A stretch of 8,577 nucleotides of DNA from Opitutales bacterium. GTDB lineage: Bacteria > Verrucomicrobiota > Verrucomicrobiia > Opitutales > Intestinicryptomonadaceae. Shown here piece after piece: positions 1-5,979 of this stretch. Within the stretch, counting starts at the first letter, position 1. Every line of letters starts with the position of its first letter. Location: assembly GCA_017633865.1 (NCBI GenBank), contig JAGBOM010000310.1:1-8577 (forward strand), in the 5' to 3' direction. The translations under genes were made by a program, and so were the position numbers. The notes under the pieces were generated by a model. That model was given only the letters and a program-made list of their open reading frames with translations, had not been told where the DNA came from and made no database searches.

Positions 1-3000
1 ACAACAACGACCCCGAGGGGCACGCGGCTTTCGGCGTCGGCCTCGCCCCAGCCCATGGCTATCGGCACCATGCCCATGAGGGCGGCGAACGTCGTCATGA
101 TAATCGGGCGGAAGCGCTCCATGCAGGCTTCGTGGATGGCGTCGACCCTGCTTCTGCCCTCGTTCTGGCGGACAATCGCAAAGTCGACAATCAAGATGCC
201 GTTTTTCTTTACTATGCCCATGAGCATAAACACGCCTATCCAGCCGTAAATCGACAGCTGGTAGCCGAACAAATACAGGCACGCGAACCCGCCGCAAACC
301 GCCACGGGAAGCGCGATTAGAACCGTAATCGGGTGTATGTAGCTTTCGTACAAAATGCCCAAAATAACATACATTACAAACAGCGCCACAAAGAGGAGGA
401 TTATCAGGCTTTTAGTGGTTTCGGCAAAGGTCGTAGCCTCGCCGATAAATTCGCCGGAAACGTCCTGCGGGAGAATTTCGGCGGCGGCGGGAGTCATCCA
501 TTTTATAACGTCGCCGATCGCCACTCCGTCGGCAAGGTCGAAAGAGATTGTAACCGACGGGAAGTTGTTGATGTGGTTTACCGACACCGGCCCCAAGGTC
601 GCCTTCATGTCGGCAATGGCCGTAAAGGGGACGAGGTTCGACAAATCGTACGCGCTTTGGCCCGGCTGCGCGGAGGCGCCGCTTGAAGAGGCGTCTATCG
701 GCACAATTGGGCTGCCGCCCGTCATGTAGGAGTCCTGCTTGAAGAAAAGCCCCTCGACGTTCGAGGCGTACGACCTTTCTTCGGGGGCGGCCTCAAGTAT
801 GCTCCAATACTGGTTGAAGGTGGTCTTGATAAGATAGAAATAAAATTTCGCGTAGGCGTCCTGCAAAACCCCGGAAAAGTTGCCGGCGGTTACGCCGAGC
901 ATAGAGGCCTTTTCGCGGTTCAGCTCCAAATTGAACTGGGGGTTGTCCAGATACATGTCGGAGGAGATTTGCGAGAACAGCGTCCCGTACTTTTCGTACA
1001 TTTTGCCCATGAGCTTCGCCGCGCTTTGGTAGAGGCTTTGCTCGTCCATTGAGGTGAGCGCGAACTGGTACGCGCCCTGCTGGGTGGAAACCGCGCCCGT
1101 CGAAACCTTCAAAACAGGCTCGGGGTGCAAAACCGTAACAACGCCGGGAATCATCGAGCCTCTCGCGTTTATGGAGGCCACAATTGAGTCTATCGGCGCG
1201 CGCTTAGCCTTGTCCTCCAACATGAGGAAGATGACGCCCATATTGGAATTCATAAAGCCCGAAACGCCGGAAACCGCCACGGCGCTTTCCACGCCGGGGG
1301 TGTTGGTCATGACGTCGAAAACCTTGTCTTGAAGACTGCCTATGGCCTGCGGGGAGGTTTTTGTAGCCGCCACAAACACGCCGGTGGCCAAGCCGCTGTC
1401 GCCGGCCGGAAAGAAGATTTTGGGCAGCTTCATCGCGAAATAGAAGGTGCCGTAAACGCACGCGGCGAGCATTAAAAGCGTCAAAATGTGCCTTTTGAGC
1501 ATCCAGTAAAGAGTCGGGTTGTAGAACTTCAAGAACGCGCCTTCAATTTTGTGCGCGAGCTTTTCGATATGCGTTTTTTCGGACGGATCCTTGGAGCGCG
1601 GCTTGAGGATTCTCGAGCACATCATGGGCGTAAGCGTAAGGCTTACCACGCCCGACATGAGGGTCGCCATAATGATTGTCACGCTGAACTCCCTGAACAC
1701 CCTGCCGATAATGCCGCCCATAAACGCGAGCGGTATGAACACCGCCGCCAAAGACAGCGTCATGCTCAAAATCGTAAAGCTGATTTCCTTGGAGGAGGCC
1801 AGCGCCGCCTCCATCGGGCTCTCGCCGAAGTCCTCCATTCTGCGCACGACGTTCTCCAAAAACACGATGGCGTCGTCGACCAAAAAACCTATCGCCATTG
1901 TGAGCCCCATCAGCGAAAGGTTGTTCAGCGAGAACCCGAACGCGTACATGAATATAAATGTGAGCACCAGTGAAAACGGCAGCGCGAACGCCGGGATGAG
2001 AGTGTCCCTAATCCTGCCGAGGAAGAAGAAGATGACCATCACAACGAGAACGAACGCGATTAAAATCGTCTCCTTGACGTCCTCAATGTTCGCTATAATA
2101 AGCTCCGAGCGGTCGTAGGTTTGCAAAACTTTAACCGACGACGGAAGCTCCGCGCGGATTCTTTCGAGCTCGTCCCGGACTTTTTTAACCGCCTCGATGG
2201 CGTTGCCCGAGACGGTTTTGCGAACCGCCATAACTACAGTGGCCGCGTTCTTCTGGTCTATGCCATCGGCGGTCTTTGTGTAGAACGACTTGTTTAGAGT
2301 GTCCATCTGCAGGCCGTTTTCCACGCGGGCGATGTCGCGCAAAAAAATCGGCACGCCGCCGCGGTAGGCGACCAATATGTTTTCGTAGTCCTGCGCGTAG
2401 GAGAGCTGCGTTTTGGGAAGAATCAGGAACTGGTTGTCGGGGCCGTTTAGGTTGCCGCCGCTGTACATGTTGGTGGTGCGGGAAAGCGCAGCCTTAAGCT
2501 CCGACATGGTGAGCCCCATTGAGAAGAGCTTTTGAGTGTCGGCCTCTACCCTCACAGCGCGCGGCGCGGCGTAAAGATCCACCTTTGAAACGCCGTCTAT
2601 CATCGAGAGCCTCTGCGAAATTTCCGAATAGGCGTACTCGTAAAGCTCGCCGTCCGTCATAGAGTCGCTTATGACGGTCAAAAGCAAAATCGGCATGTCG
2701 TTGGGGTTGTCCTTCGTAAACGACGGGGGCGAAGGCAAGTCGGCAGGCAGGTTGCCGGTGGCGCGCTGGATCGCGGCTTGTACGTCGGTGGCGGCGGCGT
2801 CTATGCTTTTGTCCATATTAAACTGCAAGACAAGCTTGCTTGAGCCGAAGGAGTTGGACGAGGTTATCATCTCTATGCCCGGAATCTGCATGAACTGCTG
2901 CTCGAGCGGGGAGGCTATGTTCGCCGCCATAATGGAAGGGTCCGCCCCCGGATACGTCGCGCTCACCTGGATAACCGGATATTCCACGCCCGGAAGGTCG

Positions 3001-3128
3001 TTTACGGGCATGGCCATATACGAATATACGCCGAATAAAAGCGACGAAACCGCCAGCAATATGGTCATTACCGGACGTTTTATAAATATGTCCGAAATGG
3101 AGCCTTTTTCCTTTAAATTTTCGCTCAT
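1..3128 (-). CDS. RND efflux permease, HAE1 family (AcrB/MdtB/MdtC-like), C-terminus cut by window edge
   Basis: This is the inner-membrane, proton-driven permease of a tripartite efflux pump; the substrate cannot be read from the sequence. It is open from the ATG at 3128 to the window edge, about 1042 residues, with no frameshift at the points checked. It starts MSENLKEKGSISDIFIKRPV, where IFIKRPV leads into the first membrane helix typical of RND proteins. The proton-relay residues are present: adjacent Asp418-Asp419 in GFLVDDAIVFLEN (plus-strand 1872-1877) and Lys975 in GIVKKNGILIVDF (about 204-206), matching AcrB Asp407/Asp408 and Lys940. The FMGGIIGRVFREF stretch resembles MdtB/MdtC more than AcrB. 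By comparison with AcrB, roughly 30-45 residues (the last helix) lie outside the window. It follows the adaptor gene by 15 nt and has a strong GGGAGG ribosome site. A Ser/Ala/Gln-rich insert lies near residues 811-829. Family assignment is secure; the subgroup is tentative. Confidence 0.96.
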   Translation of the reverse strand, partial: MSENLKEKGSISDIFIKRPVMTILLAVSSLLFGVYSYMAMPVNDLPGVEYPVIQVSATYPGADPSIMAANIASPLEQQFMQIPGIEMITSSNSFGSSKLVLQFNMDKSIDAAATDVQAAIQRATGNLPADLPSPPSFTKDNPNDMPILLLTVISDSMTDGELYEYAYSEISQRLSMIDGVSKVDLYAAPRAVRVEADTQKLFSMGLTMSELKAALSRTTNMYSGGNLNGPDNQFLILPKTQLSYAQDYENILVAYRGGVPIFLRDIARVENGLQMDTLNKSFYTKTADGIDQKNAATVVMAVRKTVSGNAIEAVKKVRDELERIRAELPSSVKVLQTYDRSELIIANIEDVKETILIAFVLVVMVIFFFLGRIRDTLIPAFALPFSLVLTFIFMYAFGFSLNNLSLMGLTMAIGFLVDDAIVFLENVVRRMEDFGESPMEAALASSKEISFTILSMTLSLAAVFIPLAFMGGIIGRVFREFSVTIIMATLMSGVVSLTLTPMMCSRILKPRSKDPSEKTHIEKLAHKIEGAFLKFYNPTLYWMLKRHILTLLMLAACVYGTFYFAMKLPKIFFPAGDSGLATGVFVAATKTSPQAIGSLQDKVFDVMTNTPGVESAVAVSGVSGFMNSNMGVIFLMLEDKAKRAPIDSIVASINARGSMIPGVVTVLHPEPVLKVSTGAVSTQQGAYQFALTSMDEQSLYQSAAKLMGKMYEKYGTLFSQISSDMYLDNPQFNLELNREKASMLGVTAGNFSGVLQDAYAKFYFYLIKTTFNQYWSILEAAPEERSYASNVEGLFFKQDSYMTGGSPIVPIDASSSGASAQPGQSAYDLSNLVPFTAIADMKATLGPVSVNHINNFPSVTISFDLADGVAIGDVIKWMTPAAAEILPQDVSGEFIGEATTFAETTKSLIILLFVALFVMYVILGILYESYIHPITVLIALPVAVCGGFACLYLFGYQLSIYGWIGVFMLMGIVKKNGILIVDFAIVRQNEGRSRVDAIHEACMERFRPIIMTTFAALMGMVPIAMGWGEADAESRVPLGVVV

Positions 3129-3135
3129 AAAAAAG

Positions 3136-3141
3136 CCTCCC
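3136..3141 (-). promoter_or_regulatory. Ribosome binding site of the RND permease
   Basis: GGGAGG on the minus strand lies 7 nt before the ATG at 3128, inside the 15-nt gap after the adaptor stop codon. It is the strongest Shine-Dalgarno sequence in the window and fixes the permease start. Confidence 0.8.
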
Positions 3142-3143
3142 GA

Positions 3144-4439
3144 CTACTGCTTATTTGCCTGCGAGCCCGCGGGCTTTTCCTGTTTTTGCGCGGAGGCTTC
3201 GGAGGATTTCGCGGCGGATTTCGCCGCGTATTGGGCGGCTTTTTGCGAGATCTCGCCGATAAATTTTTTAACATCGGCGGGGTTTACAATGGGCTTGCCG
3301 TCCGCGCCGATTGGCGCGCCTTGCGGAATCGCGGCGTAGGCGAACGCGCCGTTTGCGATTCTAAGCTGTCCGCCGACCACAATCAAGCCGCCATCCTTTA
3401 CGCCCTCCACCATATAGTTGCCGTCGGGGAAAAGCTGCACGGTTTTTACGGGGACTTTTGAAATCGAGTACAACGCGCCGTCCAGCTTTTTGGCCACAAA
3501 AACGAAGCTGCCGACGTTGTCGACGCTCACGCCCGCGTTCGGCACAAACACCGCGTCCTTCACAAAAACGGTGTTCAGGACTGTTTTAACCTGCTGATTC
3601 GGCCAGAACATGGAGTCGGAATTGTCGAGCTCCGCGCGCAAAACGAGGGTTGACGACTCGTAGCGCGAGCGGTTTTCCACAATGCGCGCCTTCGCGGTGC
3701 GCGCGCTGTATTTGCCGTCCGCGCCGCGGTACGACACCTCCACGTCCAAAGAGCCGCTTTTCTTCATGAGCTCCTGAACCTCAAACTGGCGGTCTGCGGG
3801 TATAAAGAAGTTCACGTAGAGCTTGGAAAGATTTTCGACGGTCGTAATGAGCGTCGAGTTCGCGGTGGCGATGTTGCCCGCGTTCACATTGAAGAACCCC
3901 GCCTTGCCGTCCACGGGCGACTTTACCGAGCACCAGTCGAGATTTATCTCGGCAAGCGCAAGGTCCGCCTCGGCGGACTTTACGAGTGCCTCGTCAACAT
4001 CGACCTTCGCCTTGTAGGAGTCGAACGTCTGCTTTGAAACGTAGTTGTTCTTCGCCAAATCCCTGTTGCGCTCCACTTCGAGAGAGTCGATTTTCAGCTG
4101 CGCCTTGGCCTGCGCGAGGGACGCCTCGGCGGCCTTGACTTTCGCCTGGTAAGGCCTGCGGTCGATTTCGGCGAGTATCTGCCCCTTTTTTACAAAGTCT
4201 CCCTGCTTGAACTTGACATCCACAATCTGCCCCGTAACCTGCGGGACGATGTTTACGCTCTCAAAAGACGAGGTCGAGCCCAAAGAGCTTATAAACCTGT
4301 GCGAATCCTTCTTGACCGCGGGCTTTAAAACGACCGGAGCGGGCGGCCTCTGCGCGGCTTTTGGAGCCTCTTTTTTGCCGCATCCGAAAAACAAAAGCGC
4401 GGCTATTGAAAAACACACGGTAGGCAGTATCTTCTTCAT
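3144..4439 (-). CDS. RND periplasmic adaptor (membrane fusion protein), AcrA/MexA/MdtA-like lipoprotein
   Basis: This 431-residue protein should link the RND permease to an outer-membrane channel in the periplasm. A lipoprotein signal is visible: MKK, a hydrophobic stretch, then FFGC with Cys20 as the likely lipidation site; Phe at -3 is not the classic Leu. Domains in order are: first lipoyl half about 62-93 (PQVTGQIVDVKFKQGDFVKKGQ, cut here to the core VTGQIVDVKFKQGDFVKKG), an Ala/Lys/Glu-rich alpha-hairpin about 98-165, second lipoyl half about 169-200 (VKSPVDGKAGFFNVNAGN), a beta-barrel about 205-285 and a membrane-proximal domain about 285-365. The protein then carries an unusual Ala/Lys/Ser/Gln-rich tail to residue 431. 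It is the first gene of the operon, with AGGA 6 nt before the ATG and a TTGACA promoter upstream. Family assignment is firm; pump specificity is unknown. Confidence 0.95.
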   Translation of the reverse strand: MKKILPTVCFSIAALLFFGCGKKEAPKAAQRPPAPVVLKPAVKKDSHRFISSLGSTSSFESVNIVPQVTGQIVDVKFKQGDFVKKGQILAEIDRRPYQAKVKAAEASLAQAKAQLKIDSLEVERNRDLAKNNYVSKQTFDSYKAKVDVDEALVKSAEADLALAEINLDWCSVKSPVDGKAGFFNVNAGNIATANSTLITTVENLSKLYVNFFIPADRQFEVQELMKKSGSLDVEVSYRGADGKYSARTAKARIVENRSRYESSTLVLRAELDNSDSMFWPNQQVKTVLNTVFVKDAVFVPNAGVSVDNVGSFVFVAKKLDGALYSISKVPVKTVQLFPDGNYMVEGVKDGGLIVVGGQLRIANGAFAYAAIPQGAPIGADGKPIVNPADVKKFIGEISQKAAQYAAKSAAKSSEASAQKQEKPAGSQANKQ

Positions 4440-4445
4440 AATTAT

Positions 4446-4449
4446 TCCT
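4446..4449 (-). promoter_or_regulatory. Ribosome binding site of the adaptor gene
   Basis: AGGA on the minus strand is separated by 6 nt from the ATG at 4439. It supports this start, which also places the lipoprotein signal exactly at the N-terminus. Confidence 0.6.
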
Positions 4450-4496
4450 GTTAAATAAAAAAGGGGGTGGACAAATTCGCTTTTTTAAAGAGTTGT

Positions 4497-4524
4497 ATTT
4501 TGATTCGGGCGTTTTTGCTGTCAA
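4497..4524 (-). promoter_or_regulatory. Putative sigma-70-type promoter of the efflux operon
   Basis: On the minus strand a perfect TTGACA (plus 4519-4524) is followed after 16 nt by CAAAAT (plus 4497-4502), a 4 of 6 match to TATAAT. Transcription would begin near 4490 and give a leader of about 50 nt before the adaptor ATG. The -10 box is weak and the spacing slightly short, so the -35 box is the main evidence. Confidence 0.5.
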
Positions 4525-4542
4525 GCCTCTAATTGAAAGCCG

Positions 4543-4555
4543 CCGCCGCGGGCGG
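4543..4555. repeat. GC-rich hairpin in the divergent region
   Basis: CCGCC and GGCGG pair perfectly around a GCG loop, inside a run of G and C (about 4540-4561) that contrasts with AT-rich flanks. It lies just upstream of the efflux TTGACA box, on the side away from the adaptor gene. It has no following T-run, so it is not an obvious terminator. It may only reflect a low-complexity GC tract. Confidence 0.4.
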
Positions 4556-4585
4556 GCGCGCAAACTAAAAATATATCGTAAAAAA

Positions 4586-4601
4586 CCGCAAAGATTTGCG
4601 G
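4586..4601. repeat. 16-nt perfect palindrome upstream of lptF/G (operator or leader hairpin)
   Basis: CCGCAAA and TTTGCGG are perfect inverted copies around GA, 52 nt before the lptF/G start. As DNA it could be a binding site for a dimeric regulator. As RNA it would make a 6-bp stem with a 4-nt loop in the leader. The sequence alone cannot tell which, and it matches no operator that I recognise. Confidence 0.5.
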
Positions 4602-4621
4602 GAAACAAAAAATTATTGCTT

Positions 4622-4634
4622 TTTCGGCGCGAAA
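4622..4634 (+). repeat. Small hairpin immediately before the lptF/G start
   Basis: TTTCG and CGAAA pair perfectly around GCG, ending 19 nt before the ATG at 4654. The region between it and the ATG has no Shine-Dalgarno sequence. The stem is short and could occur by chance. Confidence 0.3.
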
Positions 4635-4653
4635 CGGCTTTCTTAAAAAACAA

Positions 4654-5793
4654 ATGGGAACTCTCCACAAGTACATATTCAAGCAGGTGTTCGGCGCGTC
4701 TTTTTTAACGGTCGCGCTGTTTGTTTTCGTGCTGGTGGTCGGCAACGTCGTAAAGGAGGTAATGGGCGAATTCGCGGCGGGGCGCATAGACCTTTCCCTT
4801 TTTATATACATAATAGTGCTGATTATCCCGGGCGTGATTCCCTACGCGATGCCGCTCGGAATGCTTACGGGCATACTGCTGGTGTTCGGCAGAATGTCGG
4901 CGCAAAGCGAAATCGTGGCGATAAAGGCTTCGGGGCGCTCGATTTTCGACATCGCCGCCCCCGTGTTCTTCCTCGCCATTCTAACGTCGATTTTCTCGGT
5001 CGCGATAAACTTCTACTACGCCCCCGCCGCAGACTCCGCCTACAAGTCGACGCTCAAAAACCTTATCCGCAACAACCCCCTGCAGTTCATAAAGCCCGGC
5101 GTTCCAGTAAGGGACTTCCCCGGCTACATAATCTACGCGAACTCCGCCGAGGGCAAAACGCTCAAAGACTTCCGCATCTGGGAAATCAATAAAAACGGCG
5201 ACGTAAACGTCTCGACCCGCTCCGAAACCGCGGAAATCTCCTACAACGAAGACACAGAGGAAATCGAGCTTACAATGCGCGGCGTAAGCGTGGACTACCG
5301 CCGCCCAGAAAACCCCGACGACCTCTCCCGCCCCGCCTACATCGCCAAAATGTCGGACGCCAAGGTAAGCCTTTCGCTTAGCCAAATACTTGGCTCCTAC
5401 GCTAGCGGCAAATATAAGCTCACGCTCCTTACCTTCGGCGAGCTTATGAAGGCCCGCTTCAACTGGAAGCTCTCGCCCAGCGACACTCCCGAAATCCGCT
5501 ACAAGCGCCGCATAGAGGTGCAGACGCAAATCCAGAAAAATTTTGCGATGGCGTTTTCCATATTTTCGATGGTGGTGCTCGCAATCCCGCTCGGGATAAA
5601 GGCTTCGAGAACCGAAACCTTCGCGAACGCGGGCATTGCGCTGGCCCTTGCGATGGGATATTATCTTATGACGGTAGTCATCACTTGGCTTGAGAACTAT
5701 CCGCATTTGCGCCCCGACATTTTAATTTGGCTGCCGAATCTGCTATTCATAATATTAGGCATAATTCTCTTCATAAAAGCCTCTAAAAATTAA
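4654..5793 (+). CDS. LptF/LptG-family (YjgP/YjgQ) lipopolysaccharide export permease
   Basis: This 379-residue inner-membrane protein belongs to the permease family that, as a pair with the LptB ATPase, extracts LPS and passes it to the periplasmic Lpt bridge. The layout is typical: helices about 13-33, 48-78 and 98-120, a polar periplasmic beta-rich domain about 125-250, then helices about 296-315, 325-346 and 356-375. The signature loop PLGMLTGILLVFGRMSAQSE followed by IVAIKASG (about 67-94) is well conserved, as is AIPLGIKASRTETFANAG near 310-327. Length is normal for the family. The ATG at 4654 is chosen because MGTLHKYIFKQ matches the usual N-terminus; no clear ribosome site precedes it. 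No partner permease is adjacent, so LptF cannot be told from LptG. It is monocistronic, divergent from the efflux operon and convergent with the helicase. Confidence 0.93.
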   Translation: MGTLHKYIFKQVFGASFLTVALFVFVLVVGNVVKEVMGEFAAGRIDLSLFIYIIVLIIPGVIPYAMPLGMLTGILLVFGRMSAQSEIVAIKASGRSIFDIAAPVFFLAILTSIFSVAINFYYAPAADSAYKSTLKNLIRNNPLQFIKPGVPVRDFPGYIIYANSAEGKTLKDFRIWEINKNGDVNVSTRSETAEISYNEDTEEIELTMRGVSVDYRRPENPDDLSRPAYIAKMSDAKVSLSLSQILGSYASGKYKLTLLTFGELMKARFNWKLSPSDTPEIRYKRRIEVQTQIQKNFAMAFSIFSMVVLAIPLGIKASRTETFANAGIALALAMGYYLMTVVITWLENYPHLRPDILIWLPNLLFIILGIILFIKASKN

Positions 5794-5879
5794 TTTAGGC
5801 GATTGCTTTTGGCGAAGAAGTTCGTTGCTTCTTTTTGCTCTCGCGCCTGCTTCTTCATCCAAAATCAATGCGCCTAAAT
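5793..5879. repeat. Long imperfect inverted repeat in the convergent gap (arms of 28 and 30 nt)
   Basis: The left arm (5793-5820, beginning ATTTAGGCG and ending GAAGAAG) and the right arm (5850-5879) are complementary at 26 positions, with two mismatches and two single-base bulges. A 29-nt loop lies between them. The left arm begins on the last base of the lptF/G stop codon. It could act as a transcription barrier for both convergent genes, or be a copy of a dispersed palindromic element. There is no coding sequence in it. Confidence 0.75.
5814..5836 (+). terminator. Possible intrinsic terminator of lptF/G, nested in the larger repeat
   Basis: AAGAAG (5815-5820) pairs with CTTCTT (5828-5833) around TTCGTTG, and the right side runs into a five-T tract (5832-5836). 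It lies 20 nt past the lptF/G stop codon. The stem has only two GC pairs, so it is a weak terminator and competes with the larger hairpin for the same bases. Confidence 0.3.
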
Positions 5880-5891
5880 GGGCTCAGAACG

Positions 5892-5949
5892 TTTTTTATT
5901 TTGGCTGAACTTCGTTCAATAGCTTGTTTATAAAAGGCCGAATAAAAAA
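5892..5949. repeat. Second inverted repeat in the convergent gap, with nested hairpin
   Basis: TTTTTTATT (5892-5900) and AATAAAAAA (5941-5949) are perfect inverted copies. The stem continues inward through GGC (5903-5905) and GCC (5937-5939) with one bulge and wobble pairs. Inside sits a 5-bp hairpin, TGAAC-TTC-GTTCA (5906-5918). An A-tract stem followed by a T-tract would read as a terminator from either strand, so it may end both the lptF/G and the helicase transcripts. Confidence 0.55.
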
Positions 5950-5979
5950 TAGTCTTACAAAAAATTTTAGAGGATTTAG

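Larger units (their letters stand above)
4440..4653. other. Divergent intergenic region between the efflux operon and lptF/G
   Basis: This gap of about 214 nt between two divergent starts must hold both promoters. The efflux side has the TTGACA box. The lptF/G side is AT-rich (around 4561-4585) and contains three small perfect hairpins at 4543-4555, 4586-4601 and 4622-4634. No convincing -35/-10 pair for lptF/G was found, and no small gene with a plausible ribosome site is visible. Confidence 0.6.

Noticed and set aside
1549..2118. 189-codon plus-strand open frame
   Set aside because: It is antisense to the relay-helix region of the RND permease, where the minus-strand frame shows the conserved VDDAIVFLEN motif. 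It is a shadow.
1..3128. Frameshift or pseudogene in the RND permease
   Set aside because: Conserved segments at about 206, 695, 1285, 1625, 1877 and 2696 all fall in one frame with the ATG at 3128, so the gene appears intact and only the window edge truncates it.
2671..3339. 222-codon plus-strand open frame
   Set aside because: It lies antisense across the end of the adaptor gene and the start of the RND permease, both strongly supported. Its product resembles no family and it has no ribosome site, so it is a shadow frame of GC-biased codons.
4261..4811. Minus-strand open frames (4261-4668 and 4521-4811) crossing the divergent gap
   Set aside because: They overlap the adaptor start and the lptF/G start, have no credible ribosome site or domain, and cover the region that must hold the promoters.
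4981..5706. 241-codon minus-strand open frame opposite lptF/G
   Set aside because: The plus-strand LptF/G protein has the right length, helices and signature motif. The antisense frame is His/Arg/Val-rich without a recognisable domain.
5794..5979. A small gene in the convergent gap
   Set aside because: The sequence is accounted for by inverted repeats, and I saw no start with a ribosome site followed by a plausible open frame.
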